This document shows positions 1 to 10,483 of a stretch of 64,000 nucleotides of DNA, piece after piece (position 1 is the first letter of the stretch; the number at the start of each line of letters is the position of its first letter). The position numbers were made by a program, and so were the translations under genes. The notes under the pieces are model-generated. The model was not told where the DNA came from, made no database searches, and was given only the letters and a program-made list of their open reading frames with translations. This DNA is from Phocoena phocoena (lineage: Eukaryota > Chordata > Mammalia > Artiodactyla > Phocoenidae), in the NCBI RefSeq assembly GCF_963924675.1, contig NW_027077448.1, positions 496,001-560,000 of the forward strand, given 5' to 3'.

Positions 1-1745
1 AACATCATAAGATATCACTAATACACGGAATGTAAACTTGACTACACATGAACTGAATTACAAAACAGAACAGGGTCTCAAATTTAGGAAACCAACTAGT
101 GCTTGCTTATGGGGAAAGGTGCCTTGGGGTGCTGCATAAAACCAGAGACTGAAATTAGCACAGATAACTTTCCATAAGCCAAATATGTAATAGACAAGAC
201 CTACTCCTTGTTCAACGAAATGGACCCAACACCACATATTCAACGCCTAGGAATATACCTGACTAGGAAGAATCTTAAAACCCATGGATATATATGTCTC
301 CGTAAGAGAATCAAGCGTGTGTACAGCGGCATAAATGCAGCAGTGAAAATCCGATAAATCCCATTATCAAAATAAATTTCAAAAACAAAACACAAAGACA
401 GTGAAATAGAGAGCAATTCTTAAATAATTCACTCAGGGCATGTGATGCAACCGGGATTGACCACATCTACACCCAGAGCTGATTGAGACATAAGGCTGGA
501 CACTTCAGGCTAATAGCATTGGTGAGTTTCGGTGAGCAAATACAGACCCTTTGAAGTCATACTGCATCGTACCTATTCCATGGGTCCCAACTCTTCAGGT
601 TCAAGGGATTCTTCCTCCAGCTAAAACATGCATAGGAAACCCACAGTATGGTCCACCGTGTGATTGGGAAACGATTTAAAATGCATCTCAGTTTTCGTAT
701 CCTGGTCCTCGGGTTCACCATTCCAGATGCTTTACTAACATTCTCCCCGCTTGGAGAGTCAGTGCCTTTAACATCCTCTTTGGCACAGCTTGCAATTTCT
801 GTGCAAGATGAAAAGGAATAGGGAGAACCAATGAGAGACTAGCTGTAGGTGTCTGCACGGGCAAATGTAACGCTCATTGCCCACCAGGAAGAGGAATTAA
901 ACAAAGGCTCAGCGTGCCCTGCTGAAACAGATTAGGGCCTTAAGCAATCCTGCGGTTTTGTGCCCAGCTCACAAGAAAGCGAGTTGAAGAAAGGAGCTCA
1001 GGGGCACTGTAATTCACAAACCTGCAGAGTTATAAATGACAGCTATCTTCCAAAAGTATATTGAAGTAAGCCTGCGAAGGGGACTTGAAAGTGGGGCAGA
1101 ATTTCTGGAAAACGATTGCAGGGGTTAGACTGGAATTGCCCTGAAAGCATAGGAAAATAGGCAGAATGTCGACTATGATGCACTTGGCCAAAAAGGGCGT
1201 ATGCGTTTTTTCCTGAATATATTCAGGAAAAAACGCATACGCCCTTTTTGGCCAACCAAGCAAGCCTGTAAAGGAAATCTGCACTACAATGAAGTCTCAC
1301 TGCCCCCCGGGCAAAAGGGCCATCTGAATAAAGTGTAAAATCCAGAAAGGTAGGACAGGATATGGAGAACAGGGAGCCTTGTTATGCTGATTGGCAGGAT
1401 GTAAATTGCCAGCAGCCACCCTGGAGAAGTGTATGGTGTTTCCTGAAACACGTAAGAAATAAAGCAACACAGCCTATGGCAATTGCACTTATGGTCCTAT
1501 TCCTTAGGGAAATTAAAATCAAAAACAGAGAGCCACCCCAAAGTTTGGGACGGCTGTGTTCCCAAGAAGCTCGTCTACAGTACCAGGTAAATATCCCAGA
1601 AAGCAAAAATGGATAAAGAAGTTGTGGCACGTACGTGCAATGCAATATCACTCAGCAATGAAATCTGTGTCATCAGGCCCGTAGCGGCATAGTGAGTGGA
1701 TGCAGGTACGGTGATTCTACGTGAACTACGTCACACAGAAAAAGA
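1..1745 (+). repeat. Satellite monomer 1.1, type I (1745 bp)
   Basis: The window may begin inside the array, so this start is only the phase reference used here. The 72-bp palindrome at 1184-1255 is perfect. Positions 1-~400 and ~1256-1745 form the L1-like half; ~400-1183 is of unknown origin. The relic frame at 1362 ends early because one A is missing from the A run near 1604. Confidence 0.9.
1184..1255. repeat. 72-bp perfect palindrome (reference copy)
   Basis: The left arm begins ttggccaaaaagggcgtatg and the centre is tgaata|tattca with no spacer; every base of the two 36-nt arms pairs. A counterpart is present in every complete monomer, for example 4675-4746, 13414-13485, 31655-31726, 35148-35219, 36896-36967, 38643-38714, 50839-50910, 52586-52657 and 61290-61361 (all perfect). 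On a single strand it could form a long hairpin, or a cruciform in duplex DNA. It sits at the left border of the L1-like half of the monomer. Confidence 0.95.
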
Positions 1746-3490
1746 AACATCATAAGATATTACTAATACACGGAATGTAAACTTGACTACACATGAACTG
1801 AATTACAAAACAGAACAGGGTCTCAAATTTAGAAAACCAACTAGTGCTTGCTTATGGGGAAAGGTGCCTTGGGGTGCTGCATAAAACCAGAGACTGAAAT
1901 TAGCACAGATAACATTCCATAGGCCAAATATGTAATAGACAAGTCCTACTCCTTGCTCAACGAAATGGACCCACACCACATATTCAACGCCTAGGAATAT
2001 ACCTGACTAGGAAGAATCTTAAAACCCATGGATATATATGTCTCCGTAAGAGAATCAAGCGTGTGTACAGCGGCCGATACCCAGCAGTGAAAATCCGATA
2101 AATCCCATTATCAAAATAAATTTCGAAAACAAAACACAAAGACAGTGAAATAGAGAGCAATTCTTAACTAATTCACTCAGGGCATGTGATGCAACCGGGA
2201 TTGACCACATCTACACCCAGAGCTGGTTGAGACATAAGCCTGGACACTTCAGGCTGATAGCATTTGTGAGTTTCGGTGAGCAAATGCAGACCCTTTGAAG
2301 TCATACTGCATGGTACCCATTCCATGGGTCCCAACTCTCCAGGTTCAAGGCATTCTTCCTCCAGTTAAAACATGCATGGGAAACCCAGAGTATCGTCCAC
2401 CGTGTGATTGGGAAACGATTTAAAATGCATCTCAGTTTTCGTATCCTGGTCCTCGGGTTCACCATTCCAGATGCTTTACTAACACTCTCTCCGCTTGGAG
2501 AGTCAGTGCCTTTAACCTCCTGTTTGGCACAGCTTGCAATTTCTGTGCAAGATGAACAGGAATAGGGAGAACCAATGAGAGACTAGTTGTAGGTGTCTGC
2601 ACGGGCAAATGTAACGCTAATTGCCGACCAGGAAGAGGAATTAAACAAAGGCTCAGCGTGCCCTGCTGAAAACAGATTAGGGCCTGAAGCAATCCTGCGG
2701 TTTTGTGCCCAGCTCACAAGAAAGCGAGTTGAAGAAAGGAGCTCAGGGGCACTGTAATTCACAAAGCTGCAGAGTTATAAATGACAGCTATCCTCCAAAA
2801 ATATATTGAAGTAAGCCTGCGAAGGGGACTTGAAAGCGGGGCAGAATTTCACGAAAACGATTGCAGGGGGTAGACTGGAATTGCCCTGAAAGCATAGGAA
2901 AAGAGGCACAACCTCGACAATGATGCACTTGGCCAAAAAGGGCGTACGCGTTTTTTCCTGAATATATTCAGGAAAAAACGCATACGCCTTTGTGGCCAAC
3001 CAAGCAAGCCTGTAAAGGAAATCTGTACTACAATGAAGTCTCACTACCACCCGGGGAAAAGGGCCATCTGAAAAAAGTGTAAAATCCAGAAAGGTAGGAC
3101 AGGATATGGAGAACAGGGAGCCTTGTTATGCTGATTCGCAGGATGTAAATTGCCAGCAGCCACCCTGGAGAAGTGTATGGTGTTTCCTGAAACACGTAAG
3201 AAACAAAGCAAGACAGCCTATGGCATTTCCACTTATGGTCCTATAGCTTACGGAAATTAAAATCAAAAACAGACAGCCACCCCAATATTTGGGACGGCTG
3301 TGTTCACAAGAAGCTCGTCTACAGTATCAGGTAAATATCCCAGAAAGCAAAAAATGGATAAAGAAGTTGTGGCACGTACGTACAATGCAATATCACTCAG
3401 CAATGGAATCTGTGTCATCAGGCCCCTAGAGGCATAGTGAGTGGATGCAGGAACGGTGATTCTACGTGAACTACGTCACACAGAAAAAGA
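1746..3490 (+). repeat. Satellite monomer 1.2, type II (1745 bp)
   Basis: The palindrome at 2929-2999 is degraded: the right arm has lost a base and carries changes (gcctttgtggcc), and the left arm has gtacgcg for gtatgcg. It shares the private variant gatacccagcag (near 2075) with monomers 1.4 and 1.8, which supports a two-monomer periodicity. Confidence 0.9.
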
Positions 3491-5237
3491 AACATCATAA
3501 GATATCACTAAAACACGGAATGTAAACTTGACTACACATGAACTGAATTACAAAACAGAACAGGGTCTCAAATTTAGAAAACCAACTAGTGCTTGCTTAT
3601 GGGGAAAGGTGCCTTTGGGTGCTGCATAAAACCAGAGACTGAAATTAGCACAGATAACTTTCCATAAGCCAAATATGTAATAGACAAGACCTACTCCTTG
3701 CTCAACGAAATGGCCCCAACACCACATAATCAACGCCTAGGAATATACCTGACTAGGAAGAATCTTAAAACCCATGGATATATATGTCTCCATAAGAGAA
3801 CCAAGCGTGTGTACAGCGGCCGAAACGCAGCAGTGAAAATCCGATAAATCCCATTATCAAAATAAATTTCGAAAACAAAACACAAAGACAGTGAAATAGA
3901 GAGCAATTCTTAAATAATTCACTCAGGGCATGTGAAGCAACCGGGATTGACCACATCTACACACAGAGCTGGTTGAGACATAAGGCTGGACACTTCAGGC
4001 TGATAGCATTGGTGAGTTTCGGTGAGCAAATGCAGACCCTTTGAAGTCATACTGCATGGTACCCATTCCATTGGTCCCAACTCTCCAGGTTCAAGGGATT
4101 CTTCCTCCCGCTAAAACATGCATGGGAAACCCAGAGTACCTTCCACCGTGTGATTGGGAAACGATTTAAAATGCATCTCAGTTTTCGTATCCTGGTCCTC
4201 GGGTTCACCATTCCAGATGCTTTACTAACACTCTCCCCGCTTGGAGAGTCAGTGCCTTTAACCTCCTGTTTGGCACAGCTTGCAATTTCTGTGCAAGATG
4301 AACAGGAATAGGGAGAACCAATGAGAGACTAGCTATAGGTGTCTGCACGGGCAAATGTAACGCTCATTGCCCACCAGGAAGAGGAATTAACCAAAGGCTC
4401 AGTGTGCCCTGCTGGAAACAGATTAGGGCCTGAAGCAATCCTGTGGTTTTGTGCCCAGCTCACAAGAAAGTGAGTTGAAGAAAGGAGCTCAGGGGCACTG
4501 TACTTCACAAACCTGCAGAGTTATAAATGACAGCTATCCTCCAAAAATATATTGAAGTAAGCCTGCGAAGGGGACTTGAAAGCGGGGCAGAATTTCTGGA
4601 AAACGATTGCAGGGGGTAGACTGGAATTGCCCTGAAAGCATAGGAAAAGAGGCACAAGGTCGACAATGATGCACTTGGCCAAAAAGGGCGTATGCGTTTT
4701 TTCCTGAATATATTCAGGAAAAAACGCATACGCCCTTTTTGGCCAACCAAGCAAGCCTGTAATGGAAATCTGCACTACAATGAAGTCTCACTGCCCCCCG
4801 GGCAAGAGGGCCATCTGAAAAAAGTGTAAAATCCAGAAAGGTAGGACAGGATATGGAGAAGAGGGAGCCTTGTTATGCTGATTGGCAGGATGTAAATTGC
4901 CAGCAGCCACCCTGGAGAAGTGTATGGTGTTTCCTGAAACATGTAAGAAATAAAGCAATACAGCCTATAGCAATTGCACTTCTGGTCCTATTCCTTAGGG
5001 AAATTAAAATCAAAAACAGAGAGCCACCCCAAAGTTTGGGACGGCTGTGTTCCCAAGAAGCTCGTCTACAGTACCAGGTAAATATCCCAGAAAGCAAAAA
5101 ATGGATAAAGAAGTTTTGGCACGTACGTGCAATGCAATATCACTCAGCAATGAAATCTGTATCATCAGGCCCGTAGCGGCATAGTGAGTGGATGCAGGTA
5201 CGGTGATTCTACGTGAACTACGTCACACAGAAAAAGA
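3491..5237 (+). repeat. Satellite monomer 1.3, type I (1747 bp)
   Basis: The palindrome at 4675-4746 is perfect. It shares cataatcaacgcc and a cataagagaaccaagcg variant with monomer 1.5, one dimer (3493 bp) away. The relic L1 ORF2-like frame is open over 107 codons (4853-5176). Confidence 0.9.
4853..5176 (+). pseudogene. Relic LINE-1 ORF2 C-terminal frame in type I satellite monomer
   Basis: A 107-codon open frame. Its middle (WRSVWCFLKHVRNK) and end (WIKKFWHVRAMQYHSAMK) line up in frame with the C-terminal part of L1 ORF2 protein. The same stretch reads WIKKMWHIYTMEYYSALK in the L1 fragment of this window (16991-17203, minus strand). The upstream ORF2 domains (endonuclease, reverse transcriptase) are absent. 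The start codon is arbitrary and no promoter is visible. Most likely a fossil frame that spread with the repeat, not a gene. Other copies: 1362-1616 (frameshifted), 8273-8677, 31833-32156, 33580-33861 (stop), 38748-39134, 40485-40871, 45715-46101, 52691-53077 and 59658-60044. Confidence 0.6.
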
Positions 5238-6983
5238 AACATCATAAGATATCACTAATACACGGAATGTAAACTTGACTACACATGAACTGAATTACAA
5301 AACAGAACAGGGTCTCAAATTTAGAAAACCAACTAGTGCTTGCTTATGGGGAAAGGTGCCTTGGGGTGCTGCATAAAACCAGAGACTGAAATTAGCACAG
5401 ATAACATTCCATAAGCCAAAAATGTAATAGACAAGACCTACTCCTTGCTCAACGAAATGGACTAAACACCACATATTCAACGCCTAGGAATATACCTGAC
5501 TAGGAAGAATCTTAAAACCCATGGATATATATGTCTCCGTAAGAGAATCAAGCGTGTGTACAGCGGCCGATACCCAGCAGTGAAAATCCGATAAATCCCA
5601 TTATCAAAATAAATTTCGAAAACAAAACACAAAGACAGTGAAATAGAGAGCAATTCTTAAATAATTCACTCAGGGCATGTGATGCAACCGGGATTGAACA
5701 CATCTACACCCAGAGCTGATTGAGACATAAGGCTGGACACTTCATGCTAATAGCATTGGTGAGTTTCAGTGAGCAAATGCAGACCCTTTGTAGTCATACT
5801 GCATGGTACCTATTCCATGGGTCCCAACTCTTCAGGTTCAAGGGATTCTTCCTCCAGCTAAAACATGCATGGGAAACCCACAGTATGGTCCACCGTGTGA
5901 TTGGGAAACGATTTAAAATGCACCTCAGTTTTCGTATCCTGGTCCTCGGGTTCACCATTCCAGATGCTTTACTAACACTCTCCCTGCTTGGAGAGTCAGT
6001 GCCTTTAACCTCCTGTTTGGCACAGCTTGCAATTTCTGTGCAAGATGAACAGGAATAGGGAGAATCAATGAGAGACTAGCTCTAGGTGTCTGCACGGACA
6101 AATGTAACGCTCATTTCCCACCAGGAAGAGGAATTAAACAAAGGCTCAGTGTGCCCTGCTGGAAACAGATTAGGGCCTGAAGCAATCCTGCGGTTTTGTG
6201 CCCAGCTCACAAGAAAGCGAGTTGAAGAAAGGAGCTCAGGGGCACTGTAATTCACAAACCTGCAGAGTTATAAATGACAGCTATCCTCCAAAAATATATT
6301 GAAGTAAGCCTGCGAAGGGGACTTGAAAGCGGGGCAGAATTTCAGGAAAACGATTGCAGGGGGTAGACTGGAATTGCCCTGAAAGCATAGGAAAAGAGGC
6401 AGAACGTCGACAATGATGCACTTGGCCAAAAAGGGAGTATGCGTTTTTTCCTGAATATATTCAGGAAAAAACGCATACGCCCTTTTCGGCCAACCAAGCA
6501 AGCCTGTAAAGGAAATCTGCACTATAATGAAGTCTCACTGCCCCCCGGGTAAAAGGGCCATCTGAAAAAAGTGTAAAATCCAGAAAGGTAGGACAGGATA
6601 TGGAGAACAGGGAGCCTTGTTATGCTGATTGGCAGGATGTAAATTGCCAGCAGCCACCCTGGAGAAGTGTATGGTGTTTCCTGAAACACGTAAGAAACAA
6701 AGCAACACAGCCTATGGCATTTCCACTTATGGTCCTATAGCTTACGGAAATTAAAATCAAAAACAGACAGCCACCCCAATATTTGGGACGGCTGTGTTCA
6801 CAAAAGCTCGTCTACAGTATCAGGTAAATATCCCAGAAAGCAAAAAATGGATAAAGAAGTTGTGGCACGTACGTACAATGCAATATCACTCAGCAATGGA
6901 ATCTGTGTCATCAGGCCCGTAGCGGCATAGTGAGTGGATGCAGGTACGGTGATTCTACGTGAACTACGTCACACAGAAAAAGA
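5238..6983 (+). repeat. Satellite monomer 1.4, type II (1746 bp)
   Basis: The palindrome at 6422-6493 has two arm mismatches (gggagtatg on the left, ttttcggcc on the right). It carries the gatacccagcag variant of monomers 1.2 and 1.8. Confidence 0.9.
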
Positions 6984-8738
6984 AACATCATAAGATATCA
7001 CTAATACACGGAATGTAAACTTGACTACACATGAACTGAATTACAAAACAGAACAGGGTCTCAAATTTAGAAAACCAACTAGTGCTTGCTTATGGGGAAA
7101 GGTGCCTTTGGGTGCTGCATAAAACCAGAGACTGAAATTAGCACAGATAACTTTCCATAAGCCAAATATGTAATAGACAAGACCTACTCCTTGCTCAACG
7201 AAATGGACCCAACACCACATAATCAACGCCTAGGAATATACCTGACTAGGAAGAATCTTAAAACCCATGGATATATATGTCTCCATAAGAGAACCAAGCG
7301 TGTGTACAGCGGCCAAAACGCAGTAGTGAAAATCCGATAAATCCCATTATCAAAATAAATTTCGAAAACAAAACACAAAGACAGTGAAATAGAGAGCAAT
7401 TCTTAAATAATTCACTCAGGGCATGTGATGCAACCGGGATTGACCACATCTACACCCAGAGCTGGTTGAGACATAAGGCTGGACACTTCAGGCTGATAGC
7501 ATTGGTGAGTTTTGGTGAGCAAATGCAGACCCTTTGAAGTGATACTGCATGGTACCCATTCCATGGGTCCCAACTCTCCAGATTAAAGGGATTCTTCCTC
7601 CAGCTAAAACATGCATGGGAAACCCAGAGTATCGTCCACCGTGTGATTGGGAAACAATTTAAAATGCATCTCAGTTTTCGTATCCTGGTCCTCGGGTTCA
7701 CCATTCCAGATGCTTTACTAACACTCTCCCCGCTTGGAGAGTCAGTGCCTTTAACCTCCTGTTTCGCACAGCTTGCAATTTCTGTGCAAGATGAACAGGA
7801 ATAGGGAGAACCAATGAGAGACTAGTTATAGGTGTCTGCACGGGCAAATGTAACGCTCATTTCCCACCAGGAAGAGGAATTAACCAAAGGCTCAGTGTGC
7901 CCTGCCGGAAACAGATTAGGGCCTGAAGCAATCCAGCGGTTTTGTGCCCAGCTCACAAGAAAGCGAGTTGAAGAAAGGAGCTCAGGGGCACTGTAATTCA
8001 CAAACCTGCAGAGTTATAAATGACAGCTATCCTCCAAAAATATATTGAAGTAAGCCTGCGAAGGGGACTTGAAAGCGGGGCAGAATTTCTGGAAAACGAT
8101 TGCACGGGGTAGACTGGAATTGCCCTGAAAGCATAGGAAAAGAGGCAGAACGTCGACAATGATGCACTTGGCCAAAAAGGGCGTATGCGTTTTTTCCTGA
8201 ATATATTCAGGAAAAAACGCATACGCCGTTTTTGGCCAACCAAGCAAGCCTGTAAAGGAAATCTGCACTACAATGAAGTCTCACTGCCCCCCCCCCCCCC
8301 GGGCAAAAGGGCCATCTGAAAAAAGTGTAAAATCCAGAAAGGTAGGACAGGATATGGAGAACAGGGAGCTTTGTTATGCTGATTGGCAGGATGTAAATTG
8401 CCAACAGCCACCCTGGAGAAGTGTATGGTGTTTCCTGAAACACGTAAAAAATAAAGCAACACAGCCTATGGCAATTGCACTTATGGTCCTATTCTTTAGG
8501 GAAATTAAAATCAAAAACAGAGAGCCACCCCAAAGTTTGGGACGGCTGTGTTCCCAAGAAGCTCGTCTACAGTACCAGGTAAATATCCCAGAAAGCAAAA
8601 AATGGATAAAGAAGTTGTGGCACGTACGTGCAATGCAGTATCACTCAGCAATGAAATCTGTGTCATCAGGCCCGTAGCGGCATAGTGAGTGGATGCAGGT
8701 ACGGTGATTCTACGTGAACTACGTCACACAGAAAAAGA
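6984..8738 (+). repeat. Satellite monomer 1.5, type I (1755 bp, poly-C expanded)
   Basis: The longest complete monomer in the window. The extra length is explained by a C run of 14 at 8287-8300 where other monomers have about 6. The palindrome at 8168-8239 has one mismatch. The relic frame is open from 8273 to 8677. Confidence 0.9.
8273..8677 (+). pseudogene. Relic L1 ORF2-like frame, extended upstream by the poly-C run
   Basis: Same frame as at 4853. The expanded C run joins an upstream ATG to the frame and gives 134 codons with a proline run near the start. This shows how easily indels at the C tract change the apparent N-terminus and argues against selection on a protein. Confidence 0.5.
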
Positions 8739-10483
8739 AACATCATAAGATATCACTAATACACGGAATGTAAACTTGACTACACATGAACTGAATTACA
8801 AAACAGAACGGGGTCTCAAATTTAGAAAACCAACTAGAGCTTGCATATGGGGAAAGGTGCCTTGGGGTGCTGCATAAAACCAGAGACTGAAATTAGCACA
8901 GATAACTTTCCATAAGCCAAATATGTAATACACAAGACCTACTCTTTGCTCAACGAAATGGACTCAACACCACATATTCAACGCCTAGGAATATACCTGA
9001 CTAGGAAGAATCTTAAAACCCATGGATATATATGTCTCCGTAAGAGAATCAAGCGTGTGTACTGCGATCGAAACACAGCAGTGAAAATCCGATAAATCCC
9101 ATTATCAATTTAAATTTCGAAAATAAAACACAAAGACAGTGAAATAGAGAGCAATTCTTAAATAATTCACTCAGGGCATGTGATGCAACCGGGATTGACC
9201 ACATCTACACCCAGAGCTGGTTGAGACATAAGGCTGGACACTTCAGGCTGATAGCATTGGTGAGTTTCGGTGAGCAAATGCAGACCCTTTGAAGTCATAC
9301 TGCATGGTACCCATTCCATGGGTCCCAACTCTCCAGGTTCAAGGGATTCTTACTCCAGCTAAAACATGCATGGGAAACACAGAGTATCGTCCACCGTGTG
9401 ATGGGGAAACGATTTAAAATGCATCTCAGTTTTCGTATCCTGGTCCTCGGGTTCACCATTCCAGACGCTTTACTAACACTCTCCCCGCTTGGAGAGTCAG
9501 TGCCTTTAACCTCCTGTTTGGCACAGCTTGCAATTTCTGTGCAAGTTGAATAGGAATAGGGAGAACCAATGAGAGACTAGCTGTAGGTGTCTGCACAGGC
9601 AAATGTAACGCCCATTGCCGACCAGGAAGAGGAATTAAACAAAGGCTCAGCGTGCCCTGCTGGAAACAGATTAGGGCCTGAAGCAATCCTGCGCTTCTGT
9701 GCCCAGCTCACAAGAAAGCGAGTTGAAGAAAGGAACTCAGGGGCACTGTAATTCATAAAGCTGCAGGGTTATAAATGACAGCTATCCTCCAAAAATATAT
9801 TGAAGTAAGCCTGTGAAGGGGACTTTAAAGCGGGGCAGAATTTCAGGAAAACGATTGCAGGGGATAGACTGGAATTGCCCTGAAAGCATAGGAAAAGAGG
9901 CAGAACGTCAACAATGATGCACTTGGCCAAAAAGGGCGTATGCGTTTTTTCCTGAATATATTCAGGAAAAAATGCATACGCCCTTTTTGGCCAACCAAGC
10001 AAGCCTGTAAAGGAATCTGCACTACAATGAAGTCTCACTGCCCCCCTGGCAAATAGGCCACCTGAAAATAGTGGAAAATCCAGAAAGGTATGGCAGGATA
10101 TGGAGAACAGTGAGGCTTGTTATGCCGATTGGCAGGATGTAAATTGCCAACAGCCACCCTGGAGAAGTGTATGGTGTTTCCGGAAACACGTAAGAAATAA
10201 AGCAACACAGCGTATGGCACTTGCACTTATGGTCCTATAGCTTAGGGAAATTAAAATCAAAAACAGACAGCCACCCCAATATTTGGGACGGCTGTGTTCA
10301 CAGGAAGCTCGTCTACAGTACCAGGTAAATATCCCAGAAAGCAAAAAATGGATAAAGAATTTGTGGCACGTACGTACAATTGAATATCACTCAGCAATGA
10401 AATCTGTGTCATCAGGCCCGTAGCGGTTAGTGAGTGGATGCATGTATGGTGATTCTACGTGAACTACGTCACACAGAAATAGA
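8739..10483 (+). repeat. Satellite monomer 1.6, mixed subtype (1745 bp)
   Basis: Mostly type II downstream of 10215 but with gcacttgcactt and cttaggg, which are intermediate between the types. The palindrome at 9923-9994 has one mismatch (aaatgcatac). At 10040-10130 it shares a patch of variants (tggcaaa, agtggaaaat, gtatggcagg, cagtgaggcttg) only with its neighbour 1.7. Confidence 0.88.

Noticed and set aside
58..243. Recurring 61-codon minus-strand frame (starts MNMWCWVHFVEQG)
   Set aside because: Antisense of the L1 3'UTR-like part of the monomer; no motif, no regulatory context, and variable starts.
480..900. CENP-B box in the satellite (ttcg...cggg spacing, for example around gtttcggtgagca)
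   Set aside because: The required spacing and the second half of the motif are missing on both strands in the consensus.
1030..1284. Recurring 84-codon minus-strand open frame across the palindrome in nearly every monomer
   Set aside because: It repeats because the satellite repeats. It spans the palindrome and has no known domain; single-base indels in some monomers change or merge it.
1603..1745. tRNA- or SINE-derived origin for the monomer boundary region
   Set aside because: No A/B box arrangement or tRNA fold seen; the L1 alignment explains this part better.
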